NCBI RefSeq assembly: GCF_029626145.1
Contig: NZ_JARUBJ010000002.1
Coordinates: 2,510,501 to 2,574,500 of the forward strand
From: Micromonospora sp. WMMD961
Lineage (GTDB): Bacteria > Actinomycetota > Actinomycetes > Mycobacteriales > Micromonosporaceae
Reading direction: 5' to 3'
DNA length: 64,000 bases
A program made the translations under genes and the position numbers. The notes below the pieces were generated by a model. That model made no database searches and was not told where the DNA came from. It saw only the letters and a program-made list of their open reading frames with translations. Shown piece by piece: positions 51,820 to 60,633 of the stretch (its first letter is position 1; every line of letters starts with the position of its first letter).

Positions 51820-53956
51820 ATGACACGAACGGCCGTGCGACCGGAAGCCAATCCCCGGGCCGCATTCCGAGGTGATGTGGAAGGGCTACGTGCCCTCGCC
51901 GTCGTTCTGGTGCTAGTGGGACACGCCAGCCAGCAACTGGTGCCCGGCGGCTTCGTCGGCGTCGACGTCTTCTTCGTCATCTCCGGATTCCTAATCACCG
52001 GCCTGCTGGTGGCCGAGGTGAACCGGACGGGCCATCTCTCGCTGATCGGTTTCTACGGCCGGCGTGCCAAGCGACTGCTTCCGGCCGCCGTCGTGGTCCT
52101 CATCGGAACCCTGCTGCTCACCTTCGCCTTCCTGCCGCGCACCCGCTGGTCGGCCACCGGCTGGGACGTGGTGTTCAGCGGGCTGTACGCCATGAACTGG
52201 CGGCTCGCCGAACAGTCCGTCGACTACCTGGCGGCCAACCGGGCGCCCAGCATCCTGCAGCATTTCTGGTCTCTCGGCGTCGAGGAGCAGTTCTACCTCG
52301 TGTGGCCACTCTTGCTGGCCGCTGCGGTGTGGCTCGGTCGGCGCCGGTACGCCCGCACCGGATACCTGCTCATCGCTCTGACGCTGGTCGCGGTGCCGTC
52401 CTTCGCTTGGTCGGTATGGCTGACCGAAGACAATCCCGCCCGCGCATACTTCGTGACCACCACCCGGATGTGGGAGCTGGCCCTTGGCGGCTTCCTGGCC
52501 CTGCTCGCCGGACACCTAAAGGCTCGCCGGACACCTAAAGCGCCTGCCTCGGCTGGCAGCGGCCGCGCTCGCCTGGTGTGGCCTCATTGCGATTGTGGCG
52601 TCCGCCGCACTTCTGACGGAGAGTTCCGCGTTCCCCGGGTATCTGGCGTTGGCCCCCACCCTGGGGACGGCAGCGGTCATCGCCGGCGGCTTGGCCGCCG
52701 GCGGCATCGGCCCGGCCGTGCTGTTGGCGCTAGGGCCGGTACGTGCCATCGGAGCGATCTCCTACTCCCTCTACCTCTGGCACTGGCCGCTGCTCGTCGT
52801 CGCCGAGGCCCGGTTCGGAGAACTCAGCACCGTCACCGGCCTCGCCGTTGCCGCGCTTGCGGTGGTGCCGGCCGCGCTCACCTACCGGTTCATTGAGAAC
52901 CCGATCCGGATGTCGACGACGCTCGCTTGGGAACCTGCGCGGTCACTGCAACTCGGGGCTCTCTGCACCGGAGTGGCCCTTCTGGCGGGACTCGCCTTCC
53001 AGTTGACCGTTCCACCGACGAGTTCGCCGATGCCACCCAGCTTGGCCGTGCCGACGGTGGGCGGCACCGGGGTCCCCGTGGCCGCGTCACCCGCGGTTCT
53101 CGGTGCAGCCGCTCTGGGCGGATCCCCGGCCAGCAGCGACGCCGGGCTTGCGGTGGACCGCGTGGGCCCGTTCGTGCCGGATCCGTTGGTGGCCGGCAAG
53201 GACGGCCCCGACGCGTGGCGTGACGGCTGCCATACGGATCAGCGCAGCAGCGCGGTCAGGGCGTGCCAGTACGGGGACCCGAGCGGATCGTTCACAGTGG
53301 CTCTCGCTGGGGACTCCCACGCGGCCCAGTGGCTTCCGGCGTTGCAGCGGGTAGCCGATTCGAAGAAGTGGCGTCTCAAGAGCTACACGAAGTCGTCCTG
53401 CCCGTTCATCGACGGCGTTGTCGCCTTGGACAATCGGCCGTACCCCAGTTGTACTGAGTGGAACGACAAGCTCCGTGCGCAACTGACCGGGGCTGAGCGA
53501 CCCAACGTACTTGTGGTGAGCACATCTTTCTATGTGATGATCCAGAACGGCGAGAGGGTCACGAGTCAAGCGCAGGCCGCCTTCGCGGAAGCGCTCCGGC
53601 GGACGTGGGCCGCGATGGCGGCAGCCGATATCCCCGTGATCGTGTTACGCGACACCCCCTACCACGACCGGGACATCGCAGAGTGCGTGTCCGCCAATTC
53701 GAAGAACTTGACCCGCTGCGCATCCCCCCGCGACAAGGTCCTCGCGGGAGGCGGTGGCCCGGCCCACGAAACGGCCGCTCGTGACAACAACAAGGTGTAC
53801 CTGGTGGACCTGAACTCGGCTATCTGCCCGCGCGAGCGGTGCTCGCCGGTTATCGGCGGCGTGCTCGTCTATCGCGACAACAACCACATCACCGCCACGT
53901 ACGCCGCCACCCTCGCGCCACGGTTGGCCACGGCGCTCGACCGCGTCCTTGGCTGA
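51820..53956 (+). pseudogene. OafA/SGNH acyltransferase disrupted by a 19-bp tandem duplication
   Basis: Close paralogue of the acyltransferase at 24733-26862. The 5' part (51820 to about 52521) codes FRGDVEGLRALAVVLVLVGH, GVDVFFVISGFLITGLLVAE and WSLGVEEQFYLVWPLL; the 3' part, in another frame, codes SYSLYLWHWPLLVV, the SGNH nucleophile GDSHAAQWLP and the VYRDNNHITA D/H pair. The frame is lost at a perfect 19-base tandem duplication, 52503-52540. Deleting one copy restores a single 705-residue frame that reads GHLKRLPRLAAAALAWCGL and aligns with the 709-residue paralogue throughout. All other family motifs are intact, so the break is recent, reversible by slippage, or an assembly error. ATG 51820 follows GGGGAG. 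Confidence 0.9.
52503..52540 (+). repeat. 19-bp perfect tandem duplication causing a frameshift
   Basis: GCTCGCCGGACACCTAAAG stands twice in direct succession (52503-52521 and 52522-52540). Nineteen bases shift the frame by one and break the acyltransferase. Confidence 0.97.
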
Positions 53957-54151
53957 GACTGAAGCTCAGGCTCGCCGCAATCTCCGCGGCGGCCGGAGAG
54001 ACGAAAGTCGTCGACAACGGCGACATCGCCCGTGTCGAAGTGGGGTCTGGTCCAAGCTGGACGCGGTCGGGCTGCGTCGACCACCAGACCGCCGCCCGAG
54101 CGACATGCCGGACCGGTTCAACGGCGGCAGACGCTCAGGCGGCGGTGGGTG

Positions 54152-54796
54152 TCAGGCGGCGGTGGACCAGATGGCGCGGAACGCGGCTGCCTCGCCCGAC
54201 AGCCATCGCTCGATCTGGTCGGGCTTGGCGTCGGCGGGCATGCGGTGTGCCTGGCCGCGACGGACGTCGACCAGGACTGGCTCGGCGTGTGGCAGCACCG
54301 CGTCCATGTGCCGGGCCATCAGGTGCAGGGTGGCGAGCACCGACTCCTCACTCGGCGGAGTCTCGTCGAAGTGCAGGCGGATGGCTTCGGCGCGACCGTC
54401 GGAGTGGCGTACCCCGAAGTGGGGGTTGATCTTGACGGGGAGGTCTCCCAGCATGGCCAGGGCGTCGCGGGTCTGGGCGAGGTCGACGGCGGCTGGCTCG
54501 CCGAGGGAGTGCAGCCAGGCCGTGGCGCCGGGGACGAGCGCCTGGTAGAGCGGACGCCACCGTGGCTTGACCACGTCGACCACCCCGGTCAGGTGCGTGC
54601 CACCGGTGTGGAAGGCGATGTCGGCCTTGAGCGCCTTGACGAACTGGCCGTGCGGGTTGAAGCCGGACCGGCTCGCGCGCTGCTTGCGCAGCCCTCCCAC
54701 GAAGGTCGCCTTGGTGGGGCCGGTGCGGTCGACGTAGCGGGTGAAGCCGAGCAGGGTCGCGTAGGGGGTGAGGGGGGTGGAGGCGGGCGCGGTCAT
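54152..54796 (-). CDS. Hypothetical protein
   Basis: A 214-residue soluble protein I do not recognise. It has TPYATLLGFTRYVDRTGPTK, FVGGLRKQRASRSGFNPHGQ, FVKALKADIAFHTGGTHLTG and a C-terminal half rich in helices (SEESVLATLHLMARHMDAVL). No known catalytic motif is visible. ATG 54796 has GGGAGG before it, and a palindrome just upstream suggests tight regulation. It lies outside the Tn7-like element; before that insertion its upstream neighbour was the HAD phosphatase gene. Confidence 0.75.
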   Translation of the reverse strand: MTAPASTPLTPYATLLGFTRYVDRTGPTKATFVGGLRKQRASRSGFNPHGQFVKALKADIAFHTGGTHLTGVVDVVKPRWRPLYQALVPGATAWLHSLGEPAAVDLAQTRDALAMLGDLPVKINPHFGVRHSDGRAEAIRLHFDETPPSEESVLATLHLMARHMDAVLPHAEPVLVDVRRGQAHRMPADAKPDQIERWLSGEAAAFRAIWSTAA

Positions 54797-54820
54797 GGGC
54801 GTCCTCCCAGGTCAAGAACT

Positions 54821-54844
54821 CGATTAGTACATACATTCTAATCG
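54821..54844 (-). promoter_or_regulatory. Palindromic operator upstream of the hypothetical gene
   Basis: CGATTAG-N10-CTAATCG (54821-54844) is a dyad 25 bases upstream of the start codon, with an AT-rich centre TACATACATT. It overlaps where a promoter -10 would lie on the minus strand, as expected for a repressor site. The regulator is not in the window. Confidence 0.65.
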
Positions 54845-54878
54845 ACACCCCTGACATCGCCCAGCGAATCTGGACGCT

Positions 54879-54883
54879 GGAAG
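54879..54883. other. Target-site duplication, left copy (GGAAG)
   Basis: GGAAG directly abuts the left terminal repeat. The same five bases follow the right terminal repeat at 61988-61992. Five-base duplications are what Tn7-like transposons make. Confidence 0.9.
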
Positions 54884-54908
54884 TGTCCGGTCCGGCCGAA
54901 GGTGGCCA
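54884..54908 (+). repeat. Left terminal inverted repeat
   Basis: Begins TGTCCGGTCCGGCCGAAG and ends TGGCCA. It matches the complement of the right end (61963-61987) at all but three of 25 positions. The terminal TGT is typical of the Tn7/Tn5053 group. Confidence 0.92.
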
Positions 54909-54959
54909 GTCCACGGGAAGTTGGCCAACGGCGTGGCCACGTCCGGCTGAAGATGGCCA
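54890..54959 (+). repeat. Three 19-bp subterminal repeats (probable TnsB sites), left end
   Basis: GTCCGGCCGAAGGTGGCCA (54890-54908), GTCCACGGGAAGTTGGCCA (54909-54927) and GTCCGGCTGAAGATGGCCA (54941-54959) share the consensus GTCCGGCYGAAGNTGGCCA in the same orientation. An unaligned TGGCCA also occurs at 54934-54939. Confidence 0.85.
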
Positions 54960-54975
54960 GCGGTACGGTGCCGGG

Positions 54976-55722
54976 ATGCTTCGCGCGGTGCCTGGCTCCG
55001 GTGGTCCGCTGACGGCTGAGTTCGAGATCGGCTACGTGGGCGCCGACGGAGCCGAGCCTCGTGCCCCCTTGATCAACTCGGCTGAGGTGCGGTTTGAGCT
55101 AGGTAAGCCGGTGCGAGTCTTCTCGTCGCGTAAGCGGCAGCGGCACTTCCCGGGCCTGTGGTGGTCGTCAACGACCGGTGGGCATGTCGGCTACGAGTCC
55201 TGGCTGGAGCGGGACCACCTGATGTTGTTGGATTTCGATCCTGCGGTGGTCGGCATCGCTTCGCAGCCGTTCTGGCTGTTCTGGGACGAAGATGGCCGCC
55301 GTCGTTCGCACGCGCCGGACTACTTCGCTCGTCTCGTCGGAGGCCGTGCGATGGTTGTCGACTGCCGTCCAGCGGAGCGGATCAAGCCGCGCGACGCCGT
55401 AGCGTTCGATGCGATGCGGCGGGCATGTGAGCTGGTCGGATGGGACTATCGCCTCGTTGGAGTGCCTGACCCTGTGCTCAGTACCAACGTGCGCTGGCTA
55501 GCCGGTTACCGGCATCCGCGTTACCGCGTGCCCGGCATCGTAGCGGCGCTGCGCGAGGTGTTCGTCAGTACCGCGCCACTGATGGCCGGGGCGGAAGAGG
55601 CCGGTGATCCGATCGTGGTCCTGCCGGTCCTGTTTCACCTGCTGTGGTGTGGTGACCTAACCGCCGGCCTGGGCACGGTGCTGCACGACGCCACGCCGGT
55701 GACCACTGTTGGAGCGCGGTGA
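54976..55722 (+). CDS. tnsA: TnsA-like transposase endonuclease
   Basis: Cuts the 5' strand at the element ends together with TnsB. The 248-residue protein has the restriction-like core: GHVGYESWLERDHLMLLDFD near residue 78 (Glu), IASQPFWLFW, HAPDYFARLVGG (Asp) and VVDCRPAERIKP, where the usual lysine of the D/QxK motif is Arg. The C-terminal part (residues ~150-248) would contact TnsC and DNA. The ATG at 54976 is chosen because the longer frame would start inside the terminal repeat. Its stop overlaps the tnsB start by one base. Confidence 0.87.
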   Translation: MLRAVPGSGGPLTAEFEIGYVGADGAEPRAPLINSAEVRFELGKPVRVFSSRKRQRHFPGLWWSSTTGGHVGYESWLERDHLMLLDFDPAVVGIASQPFWLFWDEDGRRRSHAPDYFARLVGGRAMVVDCRPAERIKPRDAVAFDAMRRACELVGWDYRLVGVPDPVLSTNVRWLAGYRHPRYRVPGIVAALREVFVSTAPLMAGAEEAGDPIVVLPVLFHLLWCGDLTAGLGTVLHDATPVTTVGAR

Positions 55723-57764
55723 TGGCATCCGGACGGATGCCGATGCTACGCATCGGTGAATGGGTGCGCTTCGACGGCGATGAGCACCAGGTGGTCGCGT
55801 TGGCGGGCACCTCGGTGCGGCTGCAGTCCAGGTCCGGAGCGGCGCAAGTCATACTCTTGCCGTTCCTGCTTGCCGCGCCGGACTTTGAGCTTGTCGATGG
55901 ACCTGCAACACCGGTGGTGGAGCCGTTCGGGCTGCTTGACAGCTTGCCGGATGACGTGGCGGAACGGGCCCGCTGGTGGCAGCGGCATGTGGTCGAGGTG
56001 ATGACCGGGCTACCGTCCGGCGCGGAGCCACGCAGCCTCCCACGGCCCGGATTCGACCCAGCGATTTCGACCCTGGCCCAGCGCGAGCAGGCCAAGGCGG
56101 AGGAGTTGACCGCCGCCGGCAGGCCGGTTTCGGCGCGCACGGTGCGCCGGATGCGGGTTCGCTATGCCGAGCAGGGAGTCTGGGGCCTGGTCGACCAGCG
56201 CGCCATCAGGACGAGAGACATCGTTGGCAGAGCGGATCCGCGTCTTGTCACGGCGATCCGCGCGGAGTTGGATGCGCAGACGCATGCCTCGACCGGCACC
56301 CGGGACCGGTTGATGCTGCAGGTCGTCGCCGCACTGGCCGCCGAACACGGCGGCGCCGTGGTGCCGGTTCCGGCTCGCAGCGCCTTCTACGAACTGATCG
56401 CGGCGTTGTCGGTGGGTCGGCACTCGTTTGGCGCGGCGACTACCCGCCGGTCGTTGGCGAACCGGCCCGATGGGCCGTTCACACCGACGGCCGCCACCCG
56501 GCCGGGTCAGCTGGTGCAGATCGACTCCACGGTGCTGGACGTGATGGTCGTGCTGGACTCTGGGGTGCTCGGTCGGCCCGATCTGACGATGGTCATCGAC
56601 GTCGCCACCCGCACCATCGCCGCGGCGGTGCTGCGCCCGTCCGGCACCAAGGCCGTTGACGCGGCGCTGCTCCTGGCTCGGATGCTCGTCCCGGAACCGA
56701 TGCGGCCCGGCTGGTCAACGGCGCTGCGTATGTCTGCGTCCAGACTGCCTCACGCCCGGCTCGTCGGCGTTGACGCACGGCTGGAACTGGCGGCGGCCAA
56801 GCCCGTGATCGTGCCGGAGACGATCGTCATCGACCACGGGCGAGTGTTCGTCTCCGAGGTGTTCACCCGGGCCTGCGCCAACCTAGGAATCTCGATCCAG
56901 CCGGCCCGCAAGGGCACCCCGACAGACAAGCCAATCGTCGAGCGGCAGTTCTCCTCGATCAACACCTTGTTCTGCCAGCACGTCGCAGGCTACACCGGGG
57001 CCAACGTCACCCGGCGCGGCGACCGGGTGGCCGACGAAGCGGTCTGGAGCCTCGCCGAACTGCAGGACCTGCTCGACGAGTGGATCGTCGCCGGATGGCA
57101 ACGCCGCCCGCACGAGGGCCTGCTCGATCCGCATGTCCCGGGCCGGGCGATCAGCCCGAACGACGCCTACGCCGCGTTGGTCGCCACTGCCGGCTACCTG
57201 CCGATGACTCTCTCCGGTGAGGACTACCTGGAGCTGTTGCCGGTCGAGTGGCGGCAGATCAACGAGTACGGCATTCGCATCGAACATCGCACCTACGACA
57301 GTCCCGACCTGGCGCCCTGGCGGCGCCAGCATTCCGGCAGAACCGAACGCGGCGGCCGATGGGAAGTGCACTATGACCCCTACGACCTATCCCACGTCTT
57401 CGTCCGTACCCCGAACGGGTGGGTCACCGCATCATGGACCCACCTGCCAATGATCTCCGCGCCGTTCGCCGACTTCACCTGGCGGCACGCCCGCCGCCTG
57501 GCCGCTTCCCGGGGGCTGCCCGACGACAACGAGACCGAGGTCGCCCGCGTCCTGGACGAACTGCTCACCCGCGCCGCCATCGGACCGGCACCGGACCGGG
57601 CCAGCGCCCGCATCACCGCCCGCACCCGTGCCGCCAGGCGGCGACTACCCGACGCGCAGATCATCGAGCTGCCTACCCCACTGAACGGCGAGGAACAGGC
57701 CAGCGCCGAAGTCATTCCGTTCGGCATCTTCGACGCCGACGCCGAAGCCGAAAGGTGGCCATGA
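55722..57764 (+). CDS. tnsB: TnsB-like DDE transposase (Mu C-terminal domain)
   Basis: Joins the 3' ends of the element to the target. The 680-residue protein has an N-terminal DNA-binding half (ISTLAQREQAKAEELTAAGR, SARTVRRMRVRYAEQGVWGL), a DDE catalytic domain with Asp in LVQIDSTVLDVMVV (~267), Asp in TIVIDHGRVFVSEVF (~368) and Glu in DKPIVERQFSSIN (~408), and a Mu-transposase C-terminal beta-barrel (YDPYDLSHVFVRTPNGW). ATG 55722 is preferred because GGAG lies seven bases ahead. The gene overlaps both tnsA and tnsC. Confidence 0.94.
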   Translation: MASGRMPMLRIGEWVRFDGDEHQVVALAGTSVRLQSRSGAAQVILLPFLLAAPDFELVDGPATPVVEPFGLLDSLPDDVAERARWWQRHVVEVMTGLPSGAEPRSLPRPGFDPAISTLAQREQAKAEELTAAGRPVSARTVRRMRVRYAEQGVWGLVDQRAIRTRDIVGRADPRLVTAIRAELDAQTHASTGTRDRLMLQVVAALAAEHGGAVVPVPARSAFYELIAALSVGRHSFGAATTRRSLANRPDGPFTPTAATRPGQLVQIDSTVLDVMVVLDSGVLGRPDLTMVIDVATRTIAAAVLRPSGTKAVDAALLLARMLVPEPMRPGWSTALRMSASRLPHARLVGVDARLELAAAKPVIVPETIVIDHGRVFVSEVFTRACANLGISIQPARKGTPTDKPIVERQFSSINTLFCQHVAGYTGANVTRRGDRVADEAVWSLAELQDLLDEWIVAGWQRRPHEGLLDPHVPGRAISPNDAYAALVATAGYLPMTLSGEDYLELLPVEWRQINEYGIRIEHRTYDSPDLAPWRRQHSGRTERGGRWEVHYDPYDLSHVFVRTPNGWVTASWTHLPMISAPFADFTWRHARRLAASRGLPDDNETEVARVLDELLTRAAIGPAPDRASARITARTRAARRRLPDAQIIELPTPLNGEEQASAEVIPFGIFDADAEAERWP

Positions 57765-58798
57765 GCCAACGTCAGCACCTGCGTCTCGGCCCCGCCCTCG
57801 ACGACTCCGGCGAGGCAGCCGATGAGCCGCTGACCACCAAGGAAGGCTGGTCCCGCTTCGTCGGCCATCGGCCTACGCCACCGACCAGCGACGACGACGC
57901 CCGCATCGAATACCTGTCCGAACTGGTCATGGTCAACACCCCGACGATCATCGAGGTGATCGCCTGCGCCCGCCGGCTGGTCATGCTCAACCGGCGACAG
58001 GTCTCCGCACGCCGCGGACTGATCGTCACGGGCGTCCCGGGCACCGGCAAGACCACTGCCATCACAGCACTGGGACGCACCCACGAACTCGCGATCCGGC
58101 GCAAACACCCCCGTGAACTCGGGCGGCTGCCGGTCATCTACGTCACCGTCCCGCCCGCGGCCACCCCGCGCATGCTGGCCGTCGAGTTCGCTCGCTTCCT
58201 CGGCCTGCCGCTGACCAACCGCGCGAACCTCACCGAGGTCGTCAACGCCGTTTGTCTCACCGCGACTCACGTCGGCGTCGACCTGGTCCTCGTCGATGAG
58301 GTCCACAACCTCAACCTCGCGACCCGGTCCGGGGCGGAAGTCTCCGACCAGCTCAAATACTTCGCCGAACGGCTGCCCGCGACGTTCGTCTACGCCGGCG
58401 TCGACGTCGAACGCGCCGGCCTGTTCGCCGGCCCCCGCGGGCGGCAGATCGCCAGCCGGTTCACCACGATCCCGACCGCCGGATTCGCCTACGGCACACC
58501 GGAACAGCGCGCTGCCTGGCGGGCCCTGGTTTCCGGGATCGAAACCACCTTGCCGCTGCGCAAGCATCCGGCCGCCAGCCTCGCGAAGCTGGACGAATAC
58601 CTGCATCGGCGCACTGCCGGAATGATCGGTAGCCTGTCGCACCTGATCCGAGGCGCCGCCATAGACGCGATCCTCGACGGCACCGAACACATCACTCGGG
58701 CACATCTTGCCGCGATCCGGCTCGACCATGCCGCCGAAACCTACGCCAGCACCCGCCCCAGCCCAGCGACCTCGGCCGGCGCGGCCGCGACCGCTTGA
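57761..58798 (+). CDS. tnsC: TnsC-like AAA+ transposition regulator
   Basis: ATPase that links target choice to the TnsAB transposase. The 345-residue protein has Walker A VTGVPGTGKTTAITALGR near residue 90, Walker B LVLVDEVHNLNLATRSG near residue 175, and a sensor region FVYAGVDVERAGLF. The N-terminal ~60 residues (GWSRFVGHRPTPPTSDDDAR) match the arm that wraps TnsB or TniQ in this family. ATG 57761 overlaps the tnsB stop (ATGA). Confidence 0.93.
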   Translation: MSQRQHLRLGPALDDSGEAADEPLTTKEGWSRFVGHRPTPPTSDDDARIEYLSELVMVNTPTIIEVIACARRLVMLNRRQVSARRGLIVTGVPGTGKTTAITALGRTHELAIRRKHPRELGRLPVIYVTVPPAATPRMLAVEFARFLGLPLTNRANLTEVVNAVCLTATHVGVDLVLVDEVHNLNLATRSGAEVSDQLKYFAERLPATFVYAGVDVERAGLFAGPRGRQIASRFTTIPTAGFAYGTPEQRAAWRALVSGIETTLPLRKHPAASLAKLDEYLHRRTAGMIGSLSHLIRGAAIDAILDGTEHITRAHLAAIRLDHAAETYASTRPSPATSAGAAATA

Positions 58799-59748
58799 GA
58801 TCCCGGCTGCCCCGGCTGCCCATCCCGCTGCGGCCTGCACACCACGAGACGCTGGTCTCCTACGTCGCCAGGCTCGCCGCCGTCCACGCCCTGCCCCACG
58901 AAGACCTATGGACCTGCCTCAGCGCACCAACGGGGTCCGGCAGGCGACGTTTGATCGTGCTCGACCGACTCGTCGCCGCCACCGGCTACCCGGCCACTGG
59001 CCTCGAACACGCACTACCCGAACTACGCGACCCTGCGCCGGACTGGAAACAATGGCGGCACTACCCACAACGAGCCTGCCCGCTCTGCACCGCCAGCCAC
59101 CGCGGCGGCATCGTCCGCCGCCTATTCGCCCACCACGAGATGCTTTGCGCCCGCCACGGCTACTGGATCGGCTCCACCGAGTTCGGCATCGACCACCAGC
59201 CCCGCCCGGTCGGCACGCTGCTGCCCGAACTCACCGCCGCCCAGCAACGACACAACCGGCTGGTCCGCCGGCGCGGCTGGAAACTCGCCCTGCACGCCAT
59301 CGCCGCCTCTCAGAACGTCTGCGTCGACCTGCGTTTCTACGGTCCATCACCGCAGCACACCATCCACGACCAGCGCATCAAGACCCTCATCCCGACCGCC
59401 CACGCCTTCACCGGACCCCGCTACATCGCCGCGTTTTACCCCGAGATCGTTCGTCTCGCCGAACTGTTCTGCACACCCGGTTGGCGCCCGACCGCCCGCA
59501 CCGCAATCGACCAGTTCGCCGCCACAACCTCATCCGGCACCCGTGGTCACACCGGCGACCGCGACGCCATAGCGTCGAAGATCGCGGACGCGATCGGGTA
59601 CCCGCTCGATGCGATCCTCAGCAACAACGGTCACCTGATCAGTTCTGGCTGGCCGGCAGCATGGGCTACGGCCCCTACTACGAACCTGACAAGACCTTCC
59701 CGGATACCCGCGCGCAGACCCTCGACGGCACCCCGCCACCCAACCTGA
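58795..59748 (+). CDS. tniQ: TniQ-like target-selection protein, probably frameshifted near its end
   Basis: Likely recognises the target and recruits TnsC. The frame gives 317 residues: a TniQ N terminus (PIPLRPAHHETLVSYVARLA, then ALPHEDLWTCL), a zinc motif RACPLCTASHRGG with LCARHGYWI, and a helical C-terminal half. It starts with TTG 58795 overlapping the tnsC stop (TTGA). Codon use is good up to about 59630 and then becomes poor, while the zero-phase frame becomes good and continues to 59999. Joining the two gives about 400 residues, the usual TniQ size. A one-base deletion, or two-base insertion, near 59625-59645 is therefore likely. Confidence 0.78.
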   Translation: MRSRLPRLPIPLRPAHHETLVSYVARLAAVHALPHEDLWTCLSAPTGSGRRRLIVLDRLVAATGYPATGLEHALPELRDPAPDWKQWRHYPQRACPLCTASHRGGIVRRLFAHHEMLCARHGYWIGSTEFGIDHQPRPVGTLLPELTAAQQRHNRLVRRRGWKLALHAIAASQNVCVDLRFYGPSPQHTIHDQRIKTLIPTAHAFTGPRYIAAFYPEIVRLAELFCTPGWRPTARTAIDQFAATTSSGTRGHTGDRDAIASKIADAIGYPLDAILSNNGHLISSGWPAAWATAPTTNLTRPSRIPARRPSTAPRHPT

Positions 59749-59999
59749 AGCAGCGCGAGGCCACACACCTCCGACGAGCCGTCCGTGAGTTCGCCAAGAA
59801 CAACCTGCTCGTCGCCGCCTGGAACCTTCCACCCCTCAACATCCGCGAGATCCGAACACCAGACATCCCGCCGATCCTCAGTCGGGCGTCAGAACCAACC
59901 CTCGCCGAACTCCTCGACCTTCCGAAGGGCGAACGGAACCAGGCAGCGATCGCCTCCCGCCGAGCCGATGACAGCCGATCGGAACGCCACGAGTCATAA
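59661..59999 (+). CDS. Detached C-terminal part of TniQ, or small separate ORF
   Basis: Starting from ATG 59661 (or just upstream, in DQFWLAGSMGYGPYYEPDK) this frame codes about 112 residues, with KQREATHLRRAVREFAKNN and LPPLNIREIRTPDIPP and a polar tail. GC-rich third positions mark it as coding. The coding signal begins before the first ATG, which argues that it is the displaced 3' end of tniQ rather than an independent gene. Confidence 0.55.
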   Translation: MGYGPYYEPDKTFPDTRAQTLDGTPPPNLKQREATHLRRAVREFAKNNLLVAAWNLPPLNIREIRTPDIPPILSRASEPTLAELLDLPKGERNQAAIASRRADDSRSERHES

Positions 60000-60019
60000 C
60001 CGAACGGCGGGCCGACCCT

Positions 60020-60553
60020 CTAGAAGCCCAGAACCTGCTTGGCGTCGGTCGTGACCTGCGCGGAGGCGACCTGAGCCCAAGAGGTGAACAGCGAGCGGAA
60101 GTAGGCGCCATACTTCTCCGCCACTGCCGGGTCCTGCTCGACGACGTCCAGTTCGTTGACGATGCTCAGGTCGACGAAGGGCTGCAGCGCCACGGGGTCC
60201 AAAAACTCGACCTCATTGGTGAATCGGTTCCAAACCTCACCAGTGTCGGGTAGCCGCCGCCAGGTCCGGTCCCGGTCGCAAGCGCCATACAGGTAGACCA
60301 GCTTCTCCGCCGGCGCGCCGATGAGATCCCGCAGCGTCATGCGGTCGGCTGGGTCAAGCAGCACGAGATCGAAACCGTCCGTGCCGTACACCGCGTGCGC
60401 CAAGCCGGCCAACTGCACGTCTGCGCCCAATCCCAGCCCGCCGAGGCGGTCGTGGACACGCGACAAATGGGCGTAGAGTGTGCCGCCCGGATGACCGACC
60501 GTCTCGGCTCCGTGCTGACGCAGCCATGCCCGCATGTCCTGCTCGGCACTCAT
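60020..60553 (-). CDS. Cargo hypothetical protein, HD-like histidines
   Basis: A 177-residue soluble protein of a family I know only as uncharacterised. It has an N-terminal helix (MSAEQDMRAWLRQHGAETVG), histidines spaced as in an HD-like fold (GGTLYAHLSRVHDRLG and LAGLAHAVYGTDGFDL), MTLRDLIGAPAEKLVYLYGA and a long helical C terminus. ATG 60553 is the likely start; the upstream extension is not supported. It lies inside the transposon, facing tniQ. Confidence 0.72.
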   Translation of the reverse strand: MSAEQDMRAWLRQHGAETVGHPGGTLYAHLSRVHDRLGGLGLGADVQLAGLAHAVYGTDGFDLVLLDPADRMTLRDLIGAPAEKLVYLYGACDRDRTWRRLPDTGEVWNRFTNEVEFLDPVALQPFVDLSIVNELDVVEQDPAVAEKYGAYFRSLFTSWAQVASAQVTTDAKQVLGF

Positions 60554-60633
60554 GCCATGATCGTAGGACCGTTCGTCAGCGTCGTTGCTCCGTCCGCCTG
60601 CGTGGTTCGTCACAGCTGCCGACCACATCCGCA

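Noticed and set aside
53957..54151. Small gene or tRNA between the broken acyltransferase and the hypothetical gene
   Set aside because: The frames there are shadow-like and no cloverleaf with a CCA-compatible acceptor stem could be drawn.
54884..54908. Classic attTn7 insertion at glmS
   Set aside because: No glmS sequence flanks either end; the neighbours are a HAD phosphatase and a hypothetical gene.
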